Below, in pieces: positions 56,106 to 64,000 of a stretch of DNA of 64,000 nt. The notes beneath the pieces are model-generated. The model did no database searches, was not told the origin of the DNA, and saw only the letters and a program-made list of their open reading frames with translations. Numbering within the stretch: the stretch's first letter is position 1; the number at the start of each line of letters is the position of its first letter. Source of the stretch: Saprospiraceae bacterium (GTDB taxonomy: Bacteria; Bacteroidota; Bacteroidia; Chitinophagales; Saprospiraceae); contig JADKFC010000030.1 in assembly GCA_016717655.1 (NCBI GenBank), positions 62,001 through 126,000 on the forward strand. The letters are read 5' to 3'. The position numbers and the translations under genes are program-made.

Positions 56106-57032
56106 TTATTTTTTTTCAGGTAAAAAGACTTCTGCCATCATACAACGAACACTGCCACCTCCTACGTTTTCAATTAAGGGAATATCTCCCACCAGGATGT
56201 TTGTATGTTTTTCGATCCTCTGCTTTTGATCTGAAGTCAGGGAGGCATAAGCGGTAGAAGACATCACCAAATACCGTGTACCTGAATTGTTTTGTACTTC
56301 CAACATATTACCCGCAAAGTTTTCAACCTGGTCAAGTGAGATGGTTATAATTTCCTTTTCTGTATCAATCAGGCTTTGTTTTAACCTTTCCTTTTCCGGA
56401 GATTCGGGAATACAATCCAAACAAATAACACAGAAACTATGGCCGATGGCCATCATCACATTGGTATGGTAAATATCATGGCCGTTGCGGTCTTTGGCAA
56501 AAAAGTAAACTTTTTTATAACCCGTAAGTACACACCACTTATCGAGCAACCTGAGATCGGTACGGGGACTCAGATTGGCATAGGCTATTTTGTTTTCTCT
56601 GTCGAGGATTAAGCTACCTGTGCCTTCCAAAAACAGGCCCTCTTCTTCGTAATGCTCAAATGTATAATCCTTGGTAATCTCAAATTGTGATTTTAGACCC
56701 TCTATGATATCAGCCCTTCTTTCTACCCTCCTGTTTTGTGAAAACATGGGATAGGTCATCACTAAGCCATCTTCATGAAAACTCACCCAATTATTGGGAA
56801 AGACCGCATCTGGTTTGATGGGTTGATCCGTATCCTCAACCACTATTACATTGATGTACTTTGACCTGAGGACATCTACAAAACGGTCAAATTCAGCTGT
56901 AGCCGTAGCAGCCACATCTGTGGTGTCATCACCCTCTACTTTGTTTTGGAAAGAATTGTTTTGAGCTGTTTCTTCATTGAATCCAAAGTGATGAGGTCTG
57001 ATCATTAAAATATGCGAAGTGGTTTGAGCCAT
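56106..57032 (-). CDS. Arginine deiminase-related (CtlX-like) hydrolase
   Basis: The protein has a guanidino-modifying fold with the opening ILMIRPHHFGFNEETAQNN, an acid at LEGTGSLILDR, histidine in YHTNVMMAIG and the catalytic cysteine in NVGGGSVRCMMAE. These are the marks of the amidinotransferase/CtlX group, linked to citrulline or arginine metabolism. The frame from 57068 is longer, but a TAAATTTG element at 57044-57051 lies inside it, so ATG 57032 is the start. Confidence 0.9.
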   Translation of the reverse strand: MAQTTSHILMIRPHHFGFNEETAQNNSFQNKVEGDDTTDVAATATAEFDRFVDVLRSKYINVIVVEDTDQPIKPDAVFPNNWVSFHEDGLVMTYPMFSQNRRVERRADIIEGLKSQFEITKDYTFEHYEEEGLFLEGTGSLILDRENKIAYANLSPRTDLRLLDKWCVLTGYKKVYFFAKDRNGHDIYHTNVMMAIGHSFCVICLDCIPESPEKERLKQSLIDTEKEIITISLDQVENFAGNMLEVQNNSGTRYLVMSSTAYASLTSDQKQRIEKHTNILVGDIPLIENVGGGSVRCMMAEVFLPEKK

Positions 57033-57043
57033 ATTTTTTTTCG

Positions 57044-57051
57044 CAAATTTA
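57044..57051 (-). promoter_or_regulatory. -7 element (TAAATTTG) for the CtlX-like gene
   Basis: TAAATTTGC lies 11 bases before ATG 57032 and decides the start. Confidence 0.55.
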
Positions 57052-57119
57052 AATAAAATCAACGTCACATCTACTTTTGAGTGAAGATGAAGTACCCTTA
57101 AATTGCCGGCAAGAGAAAA

Positions 57120-57662
57120 TTACTTTACAAATGTAAGTTTGATGGATTCATCTTCGGTCAGCAAGGCCTCTGTATTGATTACAATTTGGGTCTTTTTTAC
57201 TCCTTTTATCTCAAGATAAGAAAGGCAGGCATTTAGCCTGTTTTTGAGAAGCGTTTTACTTTTATTGTCGGCCGGTGTGGGGTAAACATTTACAAGGATG
57301 CGGTGTCCGCTAAAAAAAACGGATTCCGAAGCTTTATCAAGAGAGGCTACAATTTCCTGAGTTAGCAAGGCCGTGTTGTTTTTAAATTTTAAATCGTAGT
57401 CTTCAACAGATACCCTTTCGTATTGGCCGCCTTCACCGTAATTGGTTTCACCTTCTGGTTTTTGTCTTTTTACCAGGGTATAACCTCTCAGGTAATTGAC
57501 ATCTTCGCCGTATACGTTTTTAATAGAACCATCCTGGTTGAGATCAACCCTGAGTGGAACCACATTGTAAAGAATAACAGTATTGTGGAGTTTATCCTGG
57601 CCTGTGACCAAATGTGAAACTGCGATCAGCACTGCCGCAGCAGCAATGGTTTTGATGTTCAT
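57120..57662 (-). CDS. Unknown exported protein
   Basis: A signal peptide (IKTIAAAAVLIAVSHLVTGQ) and ~160 mature residues. The end (KTLLKNRLNACLSYLEIKGVKKTQIVINTE) recalls the helix-strand pattern of OmpA-like domains but lacks the peptidoglycan-binding residues. The frame opens at TTG 57668; ATG 57662 is two codons in. Position beside nusB gives no functional clue. Confidence 0.7.
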   Translation of the reverse strand: MNIKTIAAAAVLIAVSHLVTGQDKLHNTVILYNVVPLRVDLNQDGSIKNVYGEDVNYLRGYTLVKRQKPEGETNYGEGGQYERVSVEDYDLKFKNNTALLTQEIVASLDKASESVFFSGHRILVNVYPTPADNKSKTLLKNRLNACLSYLEIKGVKKTQIVINTEALLTEDESIKLTFVK

Positions 57663-57683
57663 GGACAAAAGAATTAGGTTGCA

Positions 57684-58619
57684 TTACTCTTCCAACCCTC
57701 TCCCAGATTTAGAGATCTTCCCTTCTTCAGTCAGATTATGCTGAAGTTTATCCAGCACTCCATTGATAAACTCTTTACTTTTGGAGGTACTGTATACCTT
57801 GGAAAGCTCTACATATTCGTTGAGGGTTACCTTAACCGGTATTGAGTCACAATGCATAAACTCTACGACAGCCATCTTTAACATAATCATGTCTACAACA
57901 GCTACCCGATCGTGATGCCAGTTTGTCAACACAGGGCTAATGTACTCCAATAACGTTTTATCTATGTCAAAAGTTCGCAGAAGGAGAAATTCTCCAAAAT
58001 CTTTGATGCATTCTTCTTCCGGATAGTATTCTTTGTAAAAATCATCTTTCTCAAAAGGCAGTCCTTTTAACACCTTTTTGATCGAACCTATGACCAATGA
58101 TTTGTCGTCATCCCAGGTTACATATTGATCTTCAATTAGCTCATTGTAGTCAGGGCTTTGGCGACAATATCTAAACAGTTCCAACAACATTTCGAGGTCG
58201 TCATCTTCTGTAGTTGGTTTAGAAATATACTCCTGATAGGCATCCTGCTTCTGAAAATCGTAGTATATTTTTCTAAATATGTCCTTATCAGTCCTTTCTT
58301 TGAAATGGTATTTGTCAAAAACTTTTTGGATGTTTTTGTTCTTTTCCAGGTCCTGGATGCGAGGATTGTGGTAAATCTTGGCATCAAACCCTTTATCTAT
58401 TTCTGAAGGCAGGTACTTGGTTGATCGTTTGTCCTTGTCTTCTTCAGCAACACTAGCAATCTGTAATAGGGTAAAGATATTGTACAAAAACAGTTCAAAA
58501 CTGGTATCAATACTTTTCCAATATCTTTTCTTTAGTTCATCGCGCGTAATATCCTCATCCCGCGAGACGCTATACAACAATTGGATGACTTTAATTCTAA
58601 CACTTCTTCTACTCAACAT
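57684..58619 (-). CDS. nusB: Transcription antitermination factor NusB, long Bacteroidota form
   Basis: The opening RRSVRIKVIQLLYSVSRDE and the C-terminal NusB fold (VVDMIMLKMAVVEFMHCDSIPVKVTLNEYVELSKVYSTSKSKEFINGVLDKL) are diagnostic. The 311-residue length, with an extra helical middle part, is normal for the phylum. NusB with NusE promotes rRNA operon antitermination. Confidence 0.94.
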   Translation of the reverse strand: MLSRRSVRIKVIQLLYSVSRDEDITRDELKKRYWKSIDTSFELFLYNIFTLLQIASVAEEDKDKRSTKYLPSEIDKGFDAKIYHNPRIQDLEKNKNIQKVFDKYHFKERTDKDIFRKIYYDFQKQDAYQEYISKPTTEDDDLEMLLELFRYCRQSPDYNELIEDQYVTWDDDKSLVIGSIKKVLKGLPFEKDDFYKEYYPEEECIKDFGEFLLLRTFDIDKTLLEYISPVLTNWHHDRVAVVDMIMLKMAVVEFMHCDSIPVKVTLNEYVELSKVYSTSKSKEFINGVLDKLQHNLTEEGKISKSGRGLEE

Positions 58620-58663
58620 AATAGCAATATTAAAACAGCTGTCCGGTTTAAAATTTACTTGTG

Positions 58664-58671
58664 CAAAGATA
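58664..58671 (-). promoter_or_regulatory. -7 element (TATCTTTG) for nusB
   Basis: TATCTTTGC lies 44 bases before ATG 58619. Confidence 0.5.
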
Positions 58672-58784
58672 GATATAAATTTTAATAATATTTGGCCATT
58701 GTGCTCATATTTGTCTATGATTTGTATTTTGTGAAGACAAACACAGCTCTTTTATAGATTTTACTCATTAAAATCCGCTGATAC

Positions 58785-59945
58785 ATGAAAATTATTGTTG
58801 TAGGTGCCGGTGCTTTTGGAGGTTGGGTTGCGTTGATGCTTCAAAGAAAGGGCCATCAAGTTCAACTTTTGGATGGCCATGGGCCTGCCAATGCACGGGC
58901 CAGTTCTGGTGATGAGAGCAGGGTGATCAGAGCTTTGTACAAAGATGAAATCTACACGCGAATGACGCTGCAATCCATGCAGTTGTGGGAAGAAAACGAA
59001 ATTTTATTTGGTGAAAAATATTTTTATCGCACCGGTGTCTTCAATTTTATTGGTAGAGACGAAAGCAGATGGCTGGCGGCAAAATCACATCTAAACAAAT
59101 GGCATGTTGGCTATGAAGAATTGGATAATGCAGCTTTGATCAGTCGGTTTCCGATGCTTTCAACAAAAGGCATCCAATACAGTGTTTTGGAAGAAGGAGG
59201 TGGTTATTTGCGAGCGAGAGCAGGATGTGAGGCCGTTGTAGCGCAGTTCGTCCTGGAAGGAGGACAATACCTCCAAAAAAATGTCAAAGCCCTTCAACAA
59301 CTCCCTACTACCCTATCCGAAATTGAATTGGAAGATGGCAGCAATCTGGAAGCAGATGCCTTTGTATTTGCTGCAGGACCGTGGCTTTCACAGATTTTAC
59401 CACAAGTATTGGAGGGGGTAATTCGACCCAGCAAACAAGACCTGTTTTATTTTGGTCTGCCTTCTCATTTTACATTTAAACAGCATATTCCAGTGTGGTG
59501 TGATTTTGCGACATTGGAAGAAGATGTGATGTACTACGGCATTCCTGCCATAGACCAAGCAACGGCCGGTTTTGGATTCAAGGTAGGTAAAGATGTTGCG
59601 GGGCCTGATTTTGATCCCGAGCACGGAGAAAGAATAATAGATCTGAAAAACCTGGAGAATGCTCGCCATTTTATGGAGCAACGATTCCCATTTATGAAGA
59701 GAGCCCCGTTGGTACAAGCCCGCGTATGTCAATATGAAAATACGCTTGACGCCCACCTCATCATTGATACAATTCCGGGACTTGAAAATGTATGGGTGGC
59801 AGGAGGAGGATCCGGGCATGGCTATAAATTAGGGGCAGCTGTTGGCCACTATCTTGCCAACAGAATTGAAGGTTCGCTTGCCGAAGAACCTCTCTTTTTA
59901 TTAAACAGATTGAGTAAACCCCTCGATGGAGACCAAAGGCGTTAA
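58785..59945 (+). CDS. FAD-dependent amine/sarcosine oxidase-like protein (DAO family)
   Basis: The dinucleotide-binding GAGAFGGWVALMLQRKGHQVQLLDG starts it, followed by SSGDESRVIRALY, the MSOX/SolA-type FAD stretch, and a C-terminal GGGSGHGYKLGAAVG. Length 386 is normal. It oxidises an amine or N-methyl amino acid; the substrate is not readable. It is convergent with the SUI1-like gene 3 bp away. Confidence 0.9.
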   Translation: MKIIVVGAGAFGGWVALMLQRKGHQVQLLDGHGPANARASSGDESRVIRALYKDEIYTRMTLQSMQLWEENEILFGEKYFYRTGVFNFIGRDESRWLAAKSHLNKWHVGYEELDNAALISRFPMLSTKGIQYSVLEEGGGYLRARAGCEAVVAQFVLEGGQYLQKNVKALQQLPTTLSEIELEDGSNLEADAFVFAAGPWLSQILPQVLEGVIRPSKQDLFYFGLPSHFTFKQHIPVWCDFATLEEDVMYYGIPAIDQATAGFGFKVGKDVAGPDFDPEHGERIIDLKNLENARHFMEQRFPFMKRAPLVQARVCQYENTLDAHLIIDTIPGLENVWVAGGGSGHGYKLGAAVGHYLANRIEGSLAEEPLFLLNRLSKPLDGDQRR

Positions 59946-59948
59946 GAA

Positions 59949-60308
59949 TTAGCCTCCTGCTTTTTTTATTTGTCGGAAACCCATTTCTGATAAGATGGCA
60001 ACTACTTTATCACGTTGATTGCCCTGGACAATGATTTCTCCCTCTTTTACAGCTCCCCCAACACCCAATTTTGATTTTATCTTTTTACAGGTCTCCACGA
60101 GGATGGTTTCATCCAGGGTTTCGAGACCTCTGATGACAACTGCTTCCTTTCCGCCTCTTCCCTTGCGTTCGTAGTGAACCTTGATCGGGGTAATTAGGTA
60201 AGTATTTTTACCATCCTTCTCTTCTATAATTTCAGGTGCGTTTTCAGGGTTACCCATGTTTTGCAGGTCTTCCCAAGATATTTTAACCGCTTTGGGCTTA
60301 TCAGACAC
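59949..60308 (-). CDS. SUI1/YciH-family translation factor
   Basis: The protein is a small eIF1-like factor with the SUI1 core GGKEAVVIRGLE, KKIKSKLGVGGAVKEGEIIVQGNQRDKVVAILSEMGF. It probably monitors start-codon selection. The start is GTG 60308 because no in-frame ATG precedes the domain. It starts 4 bp after the beta-lactamase-like stop. Confidence 0.92.
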   Translation of the reverse strand: MSDKPKAVKISWEDLQNMGNPENAPEIIEEKDGKNTYLITPIKVHYERKGRGGKEAVVIRGLETLDETILVETCKKIKSKLGVGGAVKEGEIIVQGNQRDKVVAILSEMGFRQIKKAGG

Positions 60309-60312
60309 ATAA

Positions 60313-61485
60313 TTATTGAGGTTTCCTTTTCCAGTTGTAATTGATCATCCTTAGAATGAGCAGGCCCAGATCTTTGGTACCAAAAGCCGAATTGGAAAGC
60401 ACCACCACGGCGGTCCTGTTCTCCGGTACCATTCCTATAAAAGCACTGTGACCACTTGTATTGCCATTATTGATCAGGGCTTTCGTTTTTTTGTTGATTT
60501 TAATGCCATGCCAACCGGATGAGTAAAACAATTTCTCATTATAAGATGGGTGTTCCGAGCCAAGAATTCCCGGAGCATAGAGGTCCATTTGTGAACCGGA
60601 ACTACCTAAAAAAGGTTTTGCAAATGACAATAAATCGGCTGCCGTTGATTTGATCCCCTCGCTTGCTGAAAACGATTCAAAAATCCATGGTTCGGCAGCT
60701 GTGAGAGAACGGTCGATACCTGCTGTCACAATGTCTTTTTTTTGCTCTCTGAAATCAACAAAACTGTTATCCATGCCGAGAGGCTGGAGTACAAAATTAT
60801 CAAGGGCATCGCCAAAGGTAAGACCGGTAGCAGATTCAATCACAATTTCCAATAAGGCATAATTGATGTGAGAGTAACTAAATTCTGACATGCCTTTAAC
60901 GGGTACATATCTTGCAAAATATCGAAGCAAGTTTTGTTTACTATAATATTGATAAGGGTTTTGAGGATCTTCTTCAAACTCACCAAATCCTGAGGGCCTT
61001 CTCGGAAAGGGGACGGTATGGTTGAGCAGGTCGAGCAGCGTAAGACTTTGGAGTCGTGGATTCTGAAATTCTGATGGTAAAAATCCATTTACCTTGTCTG
61101 AGAGTTTTAGAATTCCTTTTTGCTCGAGGGTATAGGTCAATAATGAAGTAAACGCTTTGGAAACACTGCCAGTTTCAAAAATGGCATCAACCGGCAAAGG
61201 CTCATTTTTGGTGCCTGCCATTTTTCCAAAAGAAAGCAGATAAGTGGAATCACCGTCCAGGATGCCAACCACAAAACCCGGTGTAAGATCATAACTCACA
61301 TCCGAGTCATATTGGATGATTTTGTTGATTTCCTGAACCAGCTGTTGCGATTGTGCATTTATTGAAACACAACCCAAAATAAAAACAAGGCTTAAAATGG
61401 CTTCTTTTCCTGTTCGCAACAGAGGGCAATACCATCGTTGGATGATTGAAAATGAAAAAATGTTCCAAAACCGGGTTAAAACCAT
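60313..61485 (-). CDS. Class C beta-lactamase-like serine hydrolase
   Basis: The catalytic SxxK is SVSK (FETGSVSKAFTSLL) and the YxN is YSHIN; the third motif region is SGHSAFIGMVPE. A hydrophobic segment (AILSLVFILGCVSINAQ) lies about 30 residues in, so the first ~28 codons may be untranslated or the protein has an unusually long signal. It belongs to a broad group of esterases, peptidases and lactamases; antibiotic resistance is not implied. Confidence 0.88.
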   Translation of the reverse strand: MVLTRFWNIFSFSIIQRWYCPLLRTGKEAILSLVFILGCVSINAQSQQLVQEINKIIQYDSDVSYDLTPGFVVGILDGDSTYLLSFGKMAGTKNEPLPVDAIFETGSVSKAFTSLLTYTLEQKGILKLSDKVNGFLPSEFQNPRLQSLTLLDLLNHTVPFPRRPSGFGEFEEDPQNPYQYYSKQNLLRYFARYVPVKGMSEFSYSHINYALLEIVIESATGLTFGDALDNFVLQPLGMDNSFVDFREQKKDIVTAGIDRSLTAAEPWIFESFSASEGIKSTAADLLSFAKPFLGSSGSQMDLYAPGILGSEHPSYNEKLFYSSGWHGIKINKKTKALINNGNTSGHSAFIGMVPENRTAVVVLSNSAFGTKDLGLLILRMINYNWKRKPQ

Positions 61486-61647
61486 TGTCTTTTTAGAGGA
61501 TGAAGGGCTAATTTAAGGTAAATAAATAATTTTTAGCCAAAATCATGAGATTATGTCCAAGGGGCGTCAAAAAAGTACCAAAAACACACAAATGGGGCTA
61601 AAATGCACACATCCTTTTTTTACAAATATTTATCAAACTGAGGTCCA

Positions 61648-61668
61648 AAGCCTTCCGGAGGCAGGCTT
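61648..61668. repeat. Small hairpin in the 61.5-61.75 kb gap
   Basis: AAGCCT/AGGCTT with an inner CC/GG pair. No T tract. The rest of this divergent 270-bp gap shows only AT-rich sequence and the promoter at 61717. Confidence 0.3.
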
Positions 61669-61716
61669 ATTTAAAATATTTACCCAAGATAAAAGCATTA
61701 TGTCAGGGGATTTTCC

Positions 61717-61724
61717 TAATTTTG
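61717..61724 (+). promoter_or_regulatory. -7 element (TAATTTTG) for the TPR gene
   Basis: TAATTTTGC lies 31 bases before ATG 61756. Confidence 0.5.
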
Positions 61725-61755
61725 CAGCGTTTTTTCACAAAACTGAATAGAAAAG

Positions 61756-62473
61756 ATGTCAACCAGAAGGAACATTCCTCAAAGAAAACAGACTGTTCGT
61801 CCGAACCAGGGTACAGAAAACCTGAGTGATGAAATTGTAAACATAGTAGAAGTAAAGGAGCATGCTCAGGACTTTTTATGTAAAACACCAAAAATTAATC
61901 CTGAGTGTCATGACAGGCCTGGTATTGTTGGTTGGTGGCTATTTGGCATATAAATATGCCTATGTAGAGCCCAAAGAAAAAGCAGCCGTGGAAGCCATGT
62001 ATCAGGCAGAGATGCAATTTGCAAGAGATTCATTTGCATCTGCCCTTGACAATCCTGGTGGTGGCGCTGAAGGTTTTGCTTCCATTGCAGATAACTATGG
62101 AGGAACAAAGGCCGCCAATACTGCTAAATTGTATGCTGGAATCTGTAATTTGAACTTAGGTAAATACGAAGAAGCCATCGAATACTTGGAAGACTATTCT
62201 CCAGGAGATGATATTACTCCAGCCGTAAAGTTTGGATCATTGGGCGATGCTCATGCAGAATTGGGTGATCTTGAGAAGGCAGCTGATTTTTATGAAAAAG
62301 CAGCCAATGCCGGAGATGACGATTTTAATGCACCTTTTTATTACAACAAATTGGGCTTACTCCAATTTGCTCAGAAAAAGAACGAAGATGCCCTAAAATC
62401 TTTTAAAACCATTGTAGATAAGTATCCTACTTCTATTGAAGCCAGAGAGGCTGAAAATTTGTTGCCAGATTAG
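61756..62473 (+). CDS. Membrane-anchored TPR protein, frame broken once
   Basis: The cytoplasmic N-terminus (NLSDEIVNIVEVKEHAQDF) leads to one membrane segment (LILSVMTGLVLLVGGYLAYKYAY), then a periplasmic domain with TPR repeats (YAGICNLNLGKYEEAIEYLEDY, GDAHAELGDLEKAADFYEKAANAG, NKLGLLQFAQKKNEDALKSFKTIV). Bacteroidota proteins of this build occur beside ribH. The first frame ends at 61953 after FLCKTPK; the second continues YVKHQKLILS. One T too many in T5 at 61873-61877 explains it. Length restored ~238. Confidence 0.85.
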
Positions 62474-62502
62474 AAAAATAACACCACATAACCCATTGAA
62501 TG

Positions 62503-62535
62503 TAAAGAGGTAAGAACACAATTCTTACCTCTTTT
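62503..62535 (+). terminator. Intrinsic terminator after the TPR gene
   Basis: Perfect 13-bp stem AAAGAGGTAAGAA / TTCTTACCTCTTT with loop CACAA and T tract. Confidence 0.85.
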
Positions 62536-62582
62536 TGTTTCTAAAAACCAATCAAGCCCACGATTGTTTAAATGATTATACG

Positions 62583-63095
62583 ATGGAAAAAAATAAAAAT
62601 TTATCAAAAGACAGGTTGGAAAAAGAAGTGGATTACAGTTCCTACCAAATTGGTATTGTAGTTTCAGAATGGAATGAACAAATTACCGGAGCTTTGCTGG
62701 AAGGCTGTAATAATACCTTATTGGCGGCAGGGGTTGCTGAGTCCAACATTCATATTTTATGGGTGCCCGGGGCTTTTGAGCTACCCTTGGGAGCAAAGAT
62801 GCTGGCTGGAAAGGAAAAACTGGACGGCCTGGTTTGTTTGGGCTGTGTGATCAAGGGTGACACCCGACACGATGAGTACATAAATTCTGCTGTTTCCCAA
62901 GGCATCATGCAACTATCGCTGGTCAGTGGCAAACCTGTGACTTTTGGCTTACTAACCGTAGAAAACGAGCAACAGGCATTGGACAGAGCCGGGGGTAAAC
63001 ATGGCAACAAGGGTGATGAAGCTGCCCAGACCGTGCTAAGAATGATCCGCATTGGCAAAGAAATAAAAGAACAAAAAAGCACTATTGGATTCTAA
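62583..63095 (+). CDS. ribH: 6,7-dimethyl-8-ribityllumazine synthase
   Basis: RibH condenses the RibB product with the pyrimidine precursor in riboflavin synthesis. Diagnostic stretches are VSEWNEQIT, WVPGAFELPLGAKML, GCVIKGDTRHDEYI and FGLLTVENEQQALDRAGG. The catalytic histidine is in RHDEY. Length 170 from ATG 62583; the frame extends upstream without need. This gene and the degenerate RibA half of ribB in the same window are of interest together. Confidence 0.96.
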   Translation: MEKNKNLSKDRLEKEVDYSSYQIGIVVSEWNEQITGALLEGCNNTLLAAGVAESNIHILWVPGAFELPLGAKMLAGKEKLDGLVCLGCVIKGDTRHDEYINSAVSQGIMQLSLVSGKPVTFGLLTVENEQQALDRAGGKHGNKGDEAAQTVLRMIRIGKEIKEQKSTIGF

Positions 63096-63211
63096 ATCCT
63101 AATTTAATTTCGAAATGTAAATTATTTATATTCATTTATTCTGCAACTTTCACCCCTATGTTTATCAAATAAAATATTGATTTACAGCTTGTTTGATTGA
63201 AATATTAGAAT

Positions 63212-63219
63212 TATCTTTG
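63212..63219 (+). promoter_or_regulatory. -7 element (TATCTTTG) with TTG upstream element for rplU
   Basis: TATCTTTGC 38 bases before ATG 63258, with TTG at 63189-63191 about 20 bases upstream, close to the Bacteroidota consensus. Confidence 0.6.
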
Positions 63220-63257
63220 CACCTCAAAATTATTTAACTCATTAATTAACTGCATAC

Positions 63258-63568
63258 ATGCTAGCAATCGTAAACATAGCTGGTCAGCAATTTAAAGTGA
63301 GCAAGGGTCAGGAGATCTTTGTCCACCAGCTTGAAGCCAATGCAGGAGATTCCGTAAACTTTGATCAGGTTTTGATGACCTTTTCAGATGCGGGAACGAC
63401 TGTAGGCACGCCGGTAGTAAGCGGAGCTTCTATACAAGCTACCGTTTTAGGTCACCAAAAGGGTGACAAAGTCATCGTTTTTAAGAAAAACGAAGAAAGG
63501 GTTACAGGAAGACACACGGTCACCGTCAAAGCTTCACTAAGATCAAAATTGATTCCATCAACTTATAA
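63258..63568 (+). CDS. rplU: 50S ribosomal protein L21, frame broken once
   Basis: L21 binds 23S rRNA in the large subunit. The start (MLAIVNIAGQQFKVSKGQEIFVHQL) is typical. The given frame runs to 63614 with an abnormal end. Adding one A to the A5 run at 63486-63490 yields VFKKKRRKGYRKTHGHRQSF, the hallmark L21 C-terminus, ending at 63568. Corrected length is about 103 residues, the norm. As the protein is essential, the break is almost surely a sequence error. Confidence 0.95.
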
Positions 63569-63592
63569 TTTTAATCACTTAAACAACAGATC

Positions 63593-63853
63593 ATGGCTCA
63601 CAAGAAAGGTGTAGGTAGTTCGGATAACGGACGGGATAGTAAAAGTAAAAGATTAGGGGTTAAAATATTTGGTGGTCAGGTTGCAACAGCAGGCAATATC
63701 ATTGTCAGACAAAGAGGAACCAGATTTCACCCGGCTACCAATGTAGGTATCGGCAAAGATTTTACCCTTCATGCCCTGGTTAACGGTACTGTAGTATACA
63801 AAAAAGGATTCAAAAACAGAACCTTTGTCAGTGTACTGCCCTCTGTTAATTAA
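63593..63853 (+). CDS. rpmA: 50S ribosomal protein L27
   Basis: L27 reaches the peptidyl-transferase centre. The start MAHKKGVGSSDNGRDSKSKRLGVK and the GNIIVRQRGTRFHPATNVGIGKDFTLHAL core are diagnostic. Length 86. Downstream of rplU by 24 bp, the universal order. Confidence 0.97.
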   Translation: MAHKKGVGSSDNGRDSKSKRLGVKIFGGQVATAGNIIVRQRGTRFHPATNVGIGKDFTLHALVNGTVVYKKGFKNRTFVSVLPSVN

Positions 63854-63865
63854 TCTCAAAAGATA

Positions 63866-63890
63866 AAAAGCCTGCTTAGCAGGCTTTTTT
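63866..63890 (+). terminator. Intrinsic terminator after rpmA
   Basis: Stem AAAAGCCTGC / GCAGGCTTTT with loop TTA and T6. Confidence 0.9.
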
Positions 63891-63922
63891 GCCCTTTACT
63901 TTCACCCTACTTTTCTTTTTAC

Positions 63923-64000
63923 ATGAAAATCATTGTTCGCACCCTTCAAGGACTTGAACCAGCATTGGCAGAGGAACTTGTGGAATTGGGTTGCACTGAA
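63923..64000 (+). CDS. THUMP-domain RNA methyltransferase (RlmL-like), N-terminus only
   Basis: The first 26 codons (MKIIVRTLQGLEPALAEEL, then VELGCTE) match the opening of THUMP-type 23S rRNA guanine-N2 methyltransferases. The rest lies outside the window. Confidence 0.7.
   Translation, partial: MKIIVRTLQGLEPALAEELVELGCTE

Noticed and set aside
60313..61485. Antibiotic-resistance beta-lactamase
   Set aside because: The SxxK/YxN fold is shared by many esterases and peptidases; nothing points to resistance.

Overview
The window looks like a chromosome segment from a member of the Bacteroidota, most likely the Saprospiria. The evidence is an Omp85 lipoprotein of the TamL type, a PorV/PorQ-like protein, both kinds of type IX secretion C-terminal signal, a long NusB, ECF sigma control, frequent TAnnTTTG promoter elements and lipoprotein signals. 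Most of it is housekeeping DNA. I see no prophage, IS element, CRISPR array or integrase.

Layout. 1-5.1 kb, minus strand: kdsB end, a LysM/double-psi-barrel wall protein, an Mrp ATPase, a small 'ABC ATPase'-annotated protein and an Fe-S electron-transfer pair. 5.2-8.7 kb: ECF sigma/anti-sigma pair, di-haem peroxidase, a Gfo/Idh oxidoreductase whose start codon sits in a long hairpin, and initiator tRNA. 8.7-16 kb: M1 peptidase, rRNA/tRNA methylase, TamL-like Omp85, a large unknown protein. 16-28 kb: secreted PKD metalloprotease, purEK, secG, an LptA/OstA-like protein, a PorV-like protein, a YdeI-like protein and a TauE-like transporter. 28.5-32 kb: a coiled-coil protein, an XRE regulator, an outer-membrane protein and a vanadium-haloperoxidase-type lipoprotein, with three matching palindromes. 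32-38.4 kb: folE-queD, corA and nrdBA behind a 600 bp AT-rich regulatory region. 38.4-45.7 kb is the most accessory-looking part: a tandem repeat, a thioredoxin-like protein, a lipoprotein, a small beta-barrel and a giant GCDS-repeat adhesin-like protein. 45.7-64 kb: PAQR protein, rhodanese, HMA protein, FKBP, trmD, yajC, ribB(A), a glycosyltransferase, hbd, moxR/DUF58, an esterase, a CtlX-like protein, nusB, ribH, rplU-rpmA and the start of a THUMP methyltransferase.

A strong overall signal is frame disruption. At least thirteen genes change reading frame once (nrdA twice) while the protein family clearly continues in the new frame, mostly at short homopolymers. The list includes essential rplU, nrdA and purK, so I read these as indel errors in the assembly rather than real pseudogenes. 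Affected genes are given as single spans with the break position noted.

The most interesting biology I can support: the XRE/outer-membrane/haloperoxidase module with a shared TTCC-N8-GGAA operator; the 18-bp-arm hairpin over the oxidoreductase start; DnaA boxes and palindromes upstream of nrdBA; a RibB protein with a degenerate RibA half; an alternating two-type PKD super-repeat; and a small protein with five Asn-at-d heptads.
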